From GCA-2711565 sp963664245 (GTDB lineage: Bacteria; Bacteroidota; Bacteroidia; Bacteroidales; GCA-2711565), in assembly GCA_963664245.1 (NCBI GenBank), contig OY760934.1, forward strand, positions 1-64,000: a stretch of DNA of 64,000 nucleotides, written 5' to 3'. Under the pieces are notes generated by a model. The model ran no database searches, was not told where the DNA came from, and saw only the letters and a program-made list of their open reading frames with translations. Shown piece by piece: positions 27,065-33,791 of the stretch. Numbering within the stretch: the first letter of the stretch is position 1; each line of letters begins with the position of its first letter. The translations under genes were made by a program, and so were the position numbers.

Positions 27065-27158
27065 GGTTAGTAGTATATTTTTTACCAGTATTTAGAAGCA
27101 GACTTTTTTCCCCATGGAGAGGGTTGTCAATACCCCGCTAATAGTAAATATTAACTAC

Positions 27159-27539
27159 TTACTTAACTTCAACCTCTGCGCCTGCTTCTTCTAATTGAGA
27201 TTTTAGTGCTTCAGCTTCGTCTTTACTTACACCTTCTTTGATTGCTTTTGGAGCAGAATCAACTAATTCTTTAGCTTCTTTAAGTCCTAAGCTTGTAAGT
27301 TCTTTTACAAGTTTAACAACTGCCAATTTAGATTGACCGGCTGCTTTTAGGATTACATCAAATGAAGTTTTTTCTTCAGGTTGGTCATCACCTGCGCCAC
27401 CGGCTGCAGGACCTGCTACTGCTACTGCTGCAGCTGCTGGTTCGATACCATACTCTTCTTTAAGAATTTCAGCTAATTCGTTAACTTCTTTAACTGTTAA
27501 ATTAACTAATTGTTCTGCAAATGCTTTTAAATCTGCCAT
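27159..27539 (-). CDS. rplL: Ribosomal protein L7/L12
   Basis: Acidic stalk protein, 126 residues, that recruits translation GTPases. N-terminal dimerisation helix (LKAFAEQLVNLTVKEVNEL), Ala/Gly-rich hinge (AAAAVAVAGPAAGGAG) and the C-terminal domain with FDVILKAAGQSKLAVVKLVKELT and GLKEAKELVDSAPKAIKEGV. It follows rplJ by 64 bp, the usual order. Confidence 0.98.
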   Translation of the reverse strand: MADLKAFAEQLVNLTVKEVNELAEILKEEYGIEPAAAAVAVAGPAAGGAGDDQPEEKTSFDVILKAAGQSKLAVVKLVKELTSLGLKEAKELVDSAPKAIKEGVSKDEAEALKSQLEEAGAEVEVK

Positions 27540-27603
27540 TTTATAATTGTTTTTAAATTGTTTTTAAAATAAATTCTTTACTTATTTTTGTTTAAATATT
27601 CCT

Positions 27604-28134
27604 TTATTCAGGTTTCTCCGATAATGTTTTTAATACACCGCTTAATGTTTGTCCGCCCGATTGAAGTGCAGAGATAACATTTTTAGCAGGTGATTGTAAC
27701 AATCCGATGATATCACCAATAAGTTCATTTTTAGATTTAATGTTAACTAAAACATCCAACTGATCTTCACCAATGTATGCCATTTCTTCTACGTAGGCAC
27801 CTTTTAAAATTGGTTTTTCAGATTTTTGTTTTTTTCTGAACTCTTTGATGAGTTTAGCAGGAGTATTTCCGGCTTCGGCCCACATTATAGAGGTAGATCC
27901 CTTTAAAACTTCGTAGAGAGGTTCAAGGTCTTTTTCGGTAATCTGCTCCATTGCTTTTTTAAGCAATGTGTTTTTAACTATTTGCAGCTTAACGTTCTTT
28001 TGGAAACAAAGTCTACGTAAATTAGTAGTAGCTTCAGAGTTCAAGTCAGCTATATCAGTTAAATAAAAATAATTACTGTTTGCTAGCTGTTCCTTTAAAG
28101 AATCGATAAACTGATTTTTTTCTTCTCTAGTCAT
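27604..28134 (-). CDS. rplJ: Ribosomal protein L10
   Basis: Stalk base protein of 176 residues binding 23S rRNA and carrying the L7/L12 dimers. N-terminal LTDIADLNSEATTNLRRLCFQKNVKLQIVKNTLLKKAME is the family signature; the C-terminal helix binds L12. The 28-bp gap to rplA leaves little room for the L10-leader structure found in other phyla. Confidence 0.97.
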   Translation of the reverse strand: MTREEKNQFIDSLKEQLANSNYFYLTDIADLNSEATTNLRRLCFQKNVKLQIVKNTLLKKAMEQITEKDLEPLYEVLKGSTSIMWAEAGNTPAKLIKEFRKKQKSEKPILKGAYVEEMAYIGEDQLDVLVNIKSKNELIGDIIGLLQSPAKNVISALQSGGQTLSGVLKTLSEKPE

Positions 28135-28162
28135 AACTAATATCTTCTAATTTACCAGACAA

Positions 28163-28858
28163 TTAAGCGTTTACTGATTTAGGTTCGATTTGTACGCCAG
28201 GACCCATGGTGCTCGACATATAAATACTTTTAACGTAAGTACCTTTTGCCGCTGCGGGTTTTAGTTTGATGATGGTTTGGATTAATTCTTTAGCGTTTTC
28301 GTGTAATTTCTCATCTGTAAATGATACTTTACCAACGGCTGCATGAATAATTCCATATTTGTCAACTTTAAAGTCGATTTTACCAGCTTTTACGTCATTA
28401 ACAGCTTTAGCAACATCCATGGTTACCGTTCCTGTTTTAGGGTTCGGCATTAAACCACGAGGTCCAAGGATTCGTCCTAAAGCACCTACTTTAGGCATAA
28501 CGTTAGGCGTGGTAATTACCACATCAATATCGGTCCAGCCACCTTTGATCTTGTCAACATACTCGTCAAGACCTACATAATCAGCACCGGCTGCTTTAGC
28601 TTCTTCTTCTTTTTCTGGAGTACAAAGAACCAATACCCGAACTGTTTTTCCAGTTCCGTGAGGTAAGGTTACGGTGCCCCTAACCATTTGATTGGCTTTA
28701 CGAGGATCTACTCCCAGGCGAACATTTACATCTACCGAAGCATCAAACTTTGTAAAGCTTGTTTCTTTTACGATTTTAACTGCTTCAGTAAGGTTGAATG
28801 CCGCTTCTTTATCGAATTTTGCTAAAACTTCTTTTCTATTCTTTGTTTTTTTAGCCAT
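28163..28858 (-). CDS. rplA: Ribosomal protein L1
   Basis: L1 stalk protein, 231 residues, binding 23S rRNA near the E site and, in many bacteria, repressing its own operon by binding the mRNA. Recognised from FDASVDVNVRLGVDPRKANQ, VRGTVTLPHGTGK and GRILGPRGLMPNPKTGTV. It follows rplK in the standard order with a 50-bp gap. Confidence 0.98.
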   Translation of the reverse strand: MAKKTKNRKEVLAKFDKEAAFNLTEAVKIVKETSFTKFDASVDVNVRLGVDPRKANQMVRGTVTLPHGTGKTVRVLVLCTPEKEEEAKAAGADYVGLDEYVDKIKGGWTDIDVVITTPNVMPKVGALGRILGPRGLMPNPKTGTVTMDVAKAVNDVKAGKIDFKVDKYGIIHAAVGKVSFTDEKLHENAKELIQTIIKLKPAAAKGTYVKSIYMSSTMGPGVQIEPKSVNA

Positions 28859-28908
28859 TTTCTGATTTCTTAAATTATTTTGACTAATAATTAAAAATGC
28901 TGAGCATT

Positions 28909-29355
28909 TTAATTTTCAGCAAAAGGTGCTTTTCCTTTTATTTTAACTCCCATACTTCTGGCGGTACCAGCCACCATTTTCATTGCTGATTCAACACTGA
29001 AAGCGTTCAGGTCAACCATTTTGCCTTCGGCAATGGTTTTTACCTGCTCCCAGGTTATGGTTGCTACTTTTGCTCTGTTTGGTTCTGCTGAACCTTTTTT
29101 GATTTTTGCAGTTTCCAAAATTTGAACAGCAACGGGTGGGGTTTTAATTATGAAATCAAAGGATTTGTCTTTGTACACGGTGATGATAACAGGAATAACT
29201 TTTCCTGCCTGATCTTGTGTACGAGCATTAAACTGCTTGCAAAATTCCATGATGTTCACCCCTTTAGCACCCAATGCAGGTCCTACTGGTGGAGATGGAT
29301 TTGCAGCACCGCCTTTGATTTGTAACTTAATTAATCCGCTTACTTCTTTTGCCAT
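28909..29355 (-). CDS. rplK: Ribosomal protein L11
   Basis: 148 residues, binding the GTPase-associated 23S rRNA and needed for stringent-factor activation. The signature GGAANPSPPVGPALGAKGVNI and the C-terminal TITWEQVKTIAEGKMVDLNAF, AARSMG-like GTARSMGV are present. Confidence 0.98.
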   Translation of the reverse strand: MAKEVSGLIKLQIKGGAANPSPPVGPALGAKGVNIMEFCKQFNARTQDQAGKVIPVIITVYKDKSFDFIIKTPPVAVQILETAKIKKGSAEPNRAKVATITWEQVKTIAEGKMVDLNAFSVESAMKMVAGTARSMGVKIKGKAPFAEN

Positions 29356-29412
29356 TTTGTTTTAAACTTAAATGCGTTTTTTTATAATTAAGGCTAAACT
29401 TTTGCCCCAATT

Positions 29413-29955
29413 TTATTCCTTTTCAACTTGCATGAACCCAAGTTCCAATGGTGTTTTTCGTCCGAAAATTTTAACCATTACTTTTAGCTTCTTTTTCTCT
29501 TCATTGATTTCTTCGATAATGCCGCTGAAGCTGTTGAAAGGACCATCGATTACTTTAACTGATTCGCCCACAATATAAGGAATATTCACTTCTTCGCCCT
29601 GCTCAGCCAGTTCATCAACTTTACCCAAGATGCGATTCACCTCGGATGGACGTAATGGATCGGCTTCTCCTTTGGTTCCTAAAAACCCTAAAACATTCGG
29701 AATATTCTGGATGATGTGGGGAATCTCTCCTACAAGAGCTGCTTCAATAAGTACATAGCCAGGAAAATAATTCCGTTCTTTACTGATTTTCTTCCCTTTG
29801 CGTACCTGGTACACTTTTTCGGTAGGGATTAAAACCTGCGAAATATACTCCTGTAAATTTTGGGCATTGATCTCGTTCTCAAGGTATTCTTTTACCTTTT
29901 TTTCTTTTCCACTTATTGCCCGAACTACATACCACTTTTTTACATGCTCACTCAC
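29413..29955 (-). CDS. nusG: Transcription factor NusG
   Basis: Elongation/antitermination factor, 180 residues. The NGN domain (KKWYVVRAISGKEKKVKEYL, FPGYVLIEA, NVLGFLG) is followed by a KOW domain (GESVKVIDGPFNSFSGIIEE). The start appears to be GTG at 29955; the frame is closed by no ATG upstream before the secE spacer. Its position between secE and rplK is conserved across bacteria. Confidence 0.97.
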   Translation of the reverse strand: MSEHVKKWYVVRAISGKEKKVKEYLENEINAQNLQEYISQVLIPTEKVYQVRKGKKISKERNYFPGYVLIEAALVGEIPHIIQNIPNVLGFLGTKGEADPLRPSEVNRILGKVDELAEQGEEVNIPYIVGESVKVIDGPFNSFSGIIEEINEEKKKLKVMVKIFGRKTPLELGFMQVEKE

Positions 29956-30011
29956 AGTCGGAATCGATTTTAGATTGGTTAAAAAGTTAATACTAAATAA
30001 TAGCTCGATTT

Positions 30012-30212
30012 TTAAAATTGAAGGTTATAAAATCCCTTCAATATATTTTGGAATGATTGATCCATCAGGAAAATCACTAAAGCGATTATCAGGGAAGCAA
30101 TGGATACAACAATAGCGCTGTTTTGTAATTCACTCCAGCTTGGCCAAGATACTTTATGAATAAGTTCATCATAAGAGTTTTTGGCGTACGTAACAAGTTT
30201 TAATTTTGCCAT
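30012..30212 (-). CDS. secE: Preprotein translocase subunit SecE
   Basis: 66-residue single-span inner-membrane subunit of the Sec channel. A short amphipathic N-terminus with ELIHKVSWPSWSELQNS, the family motif, precedes one hydrophobic helix (residues about 34-52). Length is that of the short SecE form. It lies between tRNA-Trp and nusG, the usual context. Confidence 0.96.
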   Translation of the reverse strand: MAKLKLVTYAKNSYDELIHKVSWPSWSELQNSAIVVSIASLIIALVIFLMDQSFQNILKGFYNLQF

Positions 30213-30228
30213 TTGTTTAGTATTTTAG

Positions 30229-30301
30229 CACGGGTGGTAGGACTTGAACCCACAACCAATGGTTTTGGAGACCACTACTCTACCAATTGAGCTACACCCG
30301 T
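30229..30301 (-). tRNA. tRNA-Trp (CCA anticodon)
   Basis: Minus-strand cloverleaf: acceptor ACGGGTG/CACCCGT, TAGCTC D-arm, anticodon loop CTCCAAA, T-arm GTGGGTTCAAGTCCTAC. The 3' CCA is not encoded. Between tuf and secE. Confidence 0.97.
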
Positions 30302-30337
30302 GTATTAAATAAACATCTTTTTATTATATGGCGAAAA

Positions 30338-30368
30338 GGTGTTCTGCACATTGGTGCACAGAACTACC
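30338..30368 (-). other. Hairpin between tuf and tRNA-Trp
   Basis: Minus strand GGTAGTTCTG, loop, CAGAACACC: a nine-base-pair stem with one bulge, followed by TTTTCGCC. Weak as a terminator; an RNase III/P-type processing hairpin that separates tuf mRNA from the tRNA is equally possible. Confidence 0.5.
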
Positions 30369-30405
30369 TTTATCGTTCACATTATTTAAATTCTGTTTAA
30401 ATGTA

Positions 30406-31593
30406 TTATTCAATAATTTCAGTTACCTGACCGGCACCTACAGTTCTACCTCCTTCACGGATTGCAAAACGTAAACCTTTGTTCATTGCAATTTCGCTGA
30501 TAAGCTGAACTTCGATAGTTAGGTTGTCGCCTGGCATTACCATTTCTACTCCTTCTGGAAGCATGATTTCTCCAGTTACGTCAGTGGTTCTGAAATAGAA
30601 CTGAGGACGATATCTGTTGTGGAATGGAGTGTGACGTCCACCTTCTTCTTTTTTCAGGATATAAACCTCGGCTTTGAAGTGTTTGTGAGGAGTAACAGTA
30701 CCTTGTGCAGCAATTACCATACCTCTTGAAATTTCGTTTTTGTCGATACCTCTTAACAATAAACCTGCGTTATCTCCAGCTTCACCTTGATCCAAAATTT
30801 TACGGAACATTTCAACACCGGTAATAACTGATTTAAGTTTTTCGGCACCCATACCAACGATGTCAACTGGATCGCCAGTGTGGATAATACCTGTTTCAAT
30901 ACGACCAGTAGCAACAGTACCACGGCCAGTAATTGAGAATACGTCTTCAACAGGCATTAAGAATGGTTTGTCAACATCACGTTCTGGAAGTGGAATCCAG
31001 GTATCGCAAGCTTCCATTAATTCAAAGATTTTCTCTACCCATTTGCCTTCTTGGTTAAGACCACCAAGGGCAGAACCTTGAATTACAGGAGTGTTGTCGC
31101 CGTCAAATTCGTAGAATGAAAGAAGATCACGGATTTCCATTTCAACAAGCTCTAAAAGCTCTTCATCATCAACCATGTCAACTTTGTTCATGAAAACAAC
31201 GATTCTTGGTACACCTACCTGACGTGCAAGAAGGATGTGCTCGCGAGTTTGCGGCATCGGACCATCAGTAGCAGCAACTACTAAAATAGCACCGTCCATT
31301 TGAGCAGCACCAGTTACCATGTTTTTAACGTAGTCAGCGTGACCAGGACAGTCAACGTGAGCATAGTGTCTGTTATCAGTTTCGTATTCTACGTGAGCAG
31401 TATTAATAGTGATACCTCTTTCTTTTTCTTCAGGAGCATTGTCAATAGAGTCAAAAGATTTAAATTCAGCTAAACCTTTGTCTTGAAGAGTTAAAGTGAT
31501 CGCTGCAGTTAAAGTTGTTTTACCGTGGTCAACGTGGCCGATGGTACCAATATTAACATGGGGTTTCCCGCGCTCAAATTTTGCTTTAGCCAT
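30406..31593 (-). CDS. tuf: Elongation factor Tu
   Basis: GTPase delivering aminoacyl-tRNA to the ribosome, 395 residues. GTP-binding motifs GHVDHGKTTLT (G1), DCPGHADYV (G3) and NKVD (G4) are complete, followed by domains II and III ending in GRTVGAGQVTEIIE. It is transcribed behind the four-tRNA cluster, in the thrU-tyrU-glyT-thrT-tufB order familiar from E. coli. Confidence 0.99.
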   Translation of the reverse strand: MAKAKFERGKPHVNIGTIGHVDHGKTTLTAAITLTLQDKGLAEFKSFDSIDNAPEEKERGITINTAHVEYETDNRHYAHVDCPGHADYVKNMVTGAAQMDGAILVVAATDGPMPQTREHILLARQVGVPRIVVFMNKVDMVDDEELLELVEMEIRDLLSFYEFDGDNTPVIQGSALGGLNQEGKWVEKIFELMEACDTWIPLPERDVDKPFLMPVEDVFSITGRGTVATGRIETGIIHTGDPVDIVGMGAEKLKSVITGVEMFRKILDQGEAGDNAGLLLRGIDKNEISRGMVIAAQGTVTPHKHFKAEVYILKKEEGGRHTPFHNRYRPQFYFRTTDVTGEIMLPEGVEMVMPGDNLTIEVQLISEIAMNKGLRFAIREGGRTVGAGQVTEIIE

Positions 31594-31660
31594 AACAAAA
31601 AAATGTTTGTTTTTAAATAATGTGTTATTATAAAAATTAAATTAAAATTAAAAATTTTAG

Positions 31661-31732
31661 AGCCAATGACGAGAGTTGAACTCGTGACCTCTTCCTTACC
31701 AAGGAAGCGCTCTACCACTGAGCTACATCGGC
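31661..31732 (-). tRNA. tRNA-Thr (GGT anticodon)
   Basis: Acceptor GCCGATG/CATTGGC, anticodon stem-loop CTTCC TTGGTAA GGAAG, T-arm with GTTCAAC; CCA not encoded. Last tRNA before tuf. Confidence 0.97.
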
Positions 31733-31739
31733 TTAAAAG

Positions 31740-31812
31740 AGCGGGAGACGGGGCTCGAACCCGCCACCTAAAGCTTGGAAGGCTTTCGCTCTACCAAATG
31801 AGCTACTCCCGC
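31740..31812 (-). tRNA. tRNA-Gly (TCC anticodon)
   Basis: Acceptor GCGGGAG/CTCCCGC, anticodon stem-loop AAAGC CTTCCAA GCTTT, T-arm GGGTTCGAGCCCC. Seven bases separate it from tRNA-Thr(GGT). Confidence 0.97.
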
Positions 31813-31862
31813 TTATTAATTTGCTCTTTGTCTTCTCCTTGGTTAAGATTCGAAGAACGTTG

Positions 31863-31944
31863 TGGGGAGAGGAGGATTCGAACCTCCGAAGGCTTCGCCA
31901 ACAGATTTACAGTCTGCCCCATTTGACCGCTCTGGAATCTCCCC
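31863..31944 (-). tRNA. tRNA-Tyr (GTA anticodon)
   Basis: Class II tRNA of 82 nt with a long variable arm (GGCGAAGCC), acceptor GGGGAGA/TCTCCCC, anticodon loop CTGTAAA. It serves the Tyr codons sensed by the aromatic leaders elsewhere in the window. Confidence 0.97.
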
Positions 31945-31972
31945 AAAATGCTTTTTCAGCTTTTTTTAGCTG

Positions 31973-32045
31973 AGCCGATAGACGGACTCGAACCGCCGAC
32001 CGGCTGATTACAAATCAGCTGCTCTACCAACTGAGCTATATCGGC
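31973..32045 (-). tRNA. tRNA-Thr (TGT anticodon)
   Basis: Acceptor GCCGATA/TATCGGC, anticodon stem-loop GCTGA TTTGTAA TCAGC, T-arm GGCGGTTCGAGTCCGTC. First tRNA of the cluster; the 90 bp upstream should hold the operon promoter, but I see no clear consensus. Confidence 0.97.
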
Positions 32046-32138
32046 ATTAATTTATTTAGTAATTTATTCTTTTTTAACAAGATAAATTAGCTCACTCAAC
32101 AATCTTAAAAATAGCTGATTAATAAGCTTTCATGAAAC

Positions 32139-32168
32139 AAAAAACAGACCTCTGTTTAAAAAGGTCTG
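32139..32168 (-). terminator. Intrinsic terminator after the hibernation factor gene
   Basis: Minus strand CAGACCT, ten-base loop, AGGTCTG, then six T. It closes the xerC-hpf transcript before the tRNA cluster. Confidence 0.85.
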
Positions 32169-32232
32169 CAAAAATACATATTTTAATTAATAATCAAAAA
32201 TTTTCTGGTAATTTTTTTAATGTTTTTTGTAA

Positions 32233-32535
32233 TTAACTCTTAAGCTTTTCTTTATGTTTTTTTAATTGCCTGCGAAGTGCTTCTATAGCACTGTCGGTAG
32301 CTTCTTCAAAGGATTTACAGGTTTTGCTAGCATAAAGGTCGTTTCCTTTTATGTTAATTCGGATTTCGGCGATTTTATTTTCGCTACTCGGTGTGTTTTC
32401 TAACTTTAGCTTCACATCGCTTGATATAAGGCCATCGTAAAAAGTTGACAGTTTCTCCAATTTTTCAGTAATAAAAGAATCTAATTTTTTGTCAGTTTTA
32501 AAATGAACTGAGCTAATGTTAACTTTCATACTCAT
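32233..32535 (-). CDS. hpf: Short ribosome hibernation factor (HPF/RaiA family)
   Basis: 100-residue protein with the S30AE/RaiA fold: MKVNISSVHFKTDKKLDSFITEKLEKL, then EIRINIKGNDLYASKTCKSFEEATDSAIEALRRQL. It lacks the C-terminal dimerisation domain of long HPF, so it is a short form that binds the decoding centre of idle 30S subunits. It starts 13 bp after xerC, probably cotranscribed, an arrangement common in Bacteroidota. Confidence 0.93.
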   Translation of the reverse strand: MSMKVNISSVHFKTDKKLDSFITEKLEKLSTFYDGLISSDVKLKLENTPSSENKIAEIRINIKGNDLYASKTCKSFEEATDSAIEALRRQLKKHKEKLKS

Positions 32536-32548
32536 CTCTCCTTAGTTT

Positions 32549-33424
32549 TTATGCCTTTGGATGGGCTTGTTTGTATATTGATTTTAATTTCTCAATTGTG
32601 TTGTGGGTATAAATTTGCGTGGCAGATAAGTTGCTATGACCCAAAATTTCCTTGATGGCATTCAGGTCTGCTCCATTATTTAACATATGAGTGGCAAAAG
32701 TATGTCGCAACACGTGAGGACTTTTTTTGTTTATGGTTGTCACCTTACTAAGATAGTAATTAACAATACGGTACACAAGTTTATTGTAAATTTTTTTACC
32801 TTTTTTTGTTATAAATAAATCGTCGCTTTGCGGGTGAATTTCCTTTCTTATTTCAAGGTATGTGTTAAAACGGTTTAATAATGAATCATTTAATGGGATA
32901 ATGCGTTCTTTATTACGTTTTCCCAGTACTTTTAAATGATGGTTGTGTGGGTTAATATCGTTTAACTTGATATTGATAAGCTCACTTAAACGAATGCCGG
33001 TGGAATAAAACAGTTCGATGATTAAACGGTCGCGGCTGGCAGTAAAACCTTCCCCAAAATCAACTTTGTCCAATAATAAGTCCATTGATTTTTCTTCTAC
33101 AAAAACTGGAAGCCGTTTGGATGTTTTTGGAGCCAAAACTTTATTCATCGGGTTTTCGTCTAGTTCCCCTTCTTTAATAAGGTATTTGAAATAAGTTTTT
33201 AATGTCGATAGCTTTCGGTTTACAGAGCGATTACTCACTTTGTTTTCGATGAGTTGTATGATCCACGAACGAATGGTGGAATGGTTAATGTTTTTTGTGC
33301 TGTTGATTTCCATTTCTTCCAGGAAGTCAAAGAATTGCCGGAGGTCGTTTTTGTAAGCCGCAATGGTGTGAGGGGAAAGGCGCCTTTCATCTTCTATATA
33401 TTGTATAAACCGTTCGCTATTCAT
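32549..33424 (-). CDS. xerC: Tyrosine recombinase XerC-like
   Basis: Site-specific recombinase of about 291 residues for chromosome-dimer resolution. N-terminal SAM-like core-binding domain (FIQYIEDERRLSPHTIAAYKNDL) and a catalytic domain with Arg in STGIRLSEL, HxxR in SPHVLRHTFATHML, His in LGHSNLSATQIYTH, and the Tyr nucleophile in that last motif. I use the ATG at 33424 (NSERF); a TTG ten codons upstream would add residues with no family similarity. Context with hpf and rpsU, not with integrase-type att sites, argues for the housekeeping Xer enzyme, not a mobile-element integrase. Confidence 0.9.
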   Translation of the reverse strand: MNSERFIQYIEDERRLSPHTIAAYKNDLRQFFDFLEEMEINSTKNINHSTIRSWIIQLIENKVSNRSVNRKLSTLKTYFKYLIKEGELDENPMNKVLAPKTSKRLPVFVEEKSMDLLLDKVDFGEGFTASRDRLIIELFYSTGIRLSELINIKLNDINPHNHHLKVLGKRNKERIIPLNDSLLNRFNTYLEIRKEIHPQSDDLFITKKGKKIYNKLVYRIVNYYLSKVTTINKKSPHVLRHTFATHMLNNGADLNAIKEILGHSNLSATQIYTHNTIEKLKSIYKQAHPKA

Positions 33425-33430
33425 AGGCAC

Positions 33431-33487
33431 AAAAAAAAGAAACTCTTGTTTCAAATTTACTAAAAAAATAGCTGAAACAAAAGTTCC
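33431..33487 (-). terminator. Intrinsic terminator after rpsU
   Basis: Minus strand AACTTTTGTTTCA (33485-33473) and TGAAACAAGAGTT (33453-33441), one G-U, then TTTC and eight T. It ends only seven bases before the xerC ATG, so the xerC-hpf pair may depend on read-through. Confidence 0.75.
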
Positions 33488-33518
33488 TCTTCTTAAAAAA
33501 TCCTAAAAAAAATGTGGC

Positions 33519-33713
33519 TTAGGCTTCGCTTTGCTGACGTAATTGTTGTACGTAGATCGCTTTTAGTTTTTGCTCTCTGTTAATTACACTTGGCTTAGTG
33601 TATTTTTGCCTTTCGCGTAATTCTTTAACAACGCCGGTTTTTTCATATTTGCGCTTGTATTTTTTTAGCGCTCTGTCGATGCTTTCGCCTTCTTTTACAG
33701 GAATAATAATCAT
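33519..33713 (-). CDS. rpsU: Ribosomal protein S21
   Basis: 64-residue basic small-subunit protein near the anti-Shine-Dalgarno end of 16S rRNA: IIIPVKEGESIDRALKKYKRK, then ELRERQKYTKPSV. In Bacteroidota, bS21 helps sequester the anti-SD, which explains why most genes here lack SD sites. Notably its own leader contains a purine-rich AAGAGG about ten bases before the ATG, unusual in this window and in line with autoregulation reported for the phylum. Confidence 0.95.
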   Translation of the reverse strand: MIIIPVKEGESIDRALKKYKRKYEKTGVVKELRERQKYTKPSVINREQKLKAIYVQQLRQQSEA

Positions 33714-33753
33714 TTTACTTTACCTCTTTCTTGTTAAATTTATTTTTGGCTTG

Positions 33754-33784
33754 CAAAAGTATAAATAAGTTTCTATAAATCAAA
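33754..33784 (-). promoter_or_regulatory. Promoter of rpsU
   Basis: Minus strand TTTG (33784-33781), 19-base spacer, TACTTTTG (33761-33754): full match to the Bacteroidota consensus, followed 40 bp later by the rpsU start. Confidence 0.85.
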
Positions 33785-33791
33785 TAATAAT

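Noticed and set aside
31666..31926. Plus-strand ORF through the tRNA cluster
   Set aside because: It is composed of antisense tRNA sequence.
32549..33424. xerC-like gene as integrase of a mobile island at the tRNA cluster
   Set aside because: Gene neighbours are housekeeping (hpf, rpsU), there is no attachment-site repeat of a tRNA end, and the sequence is Xer-like.
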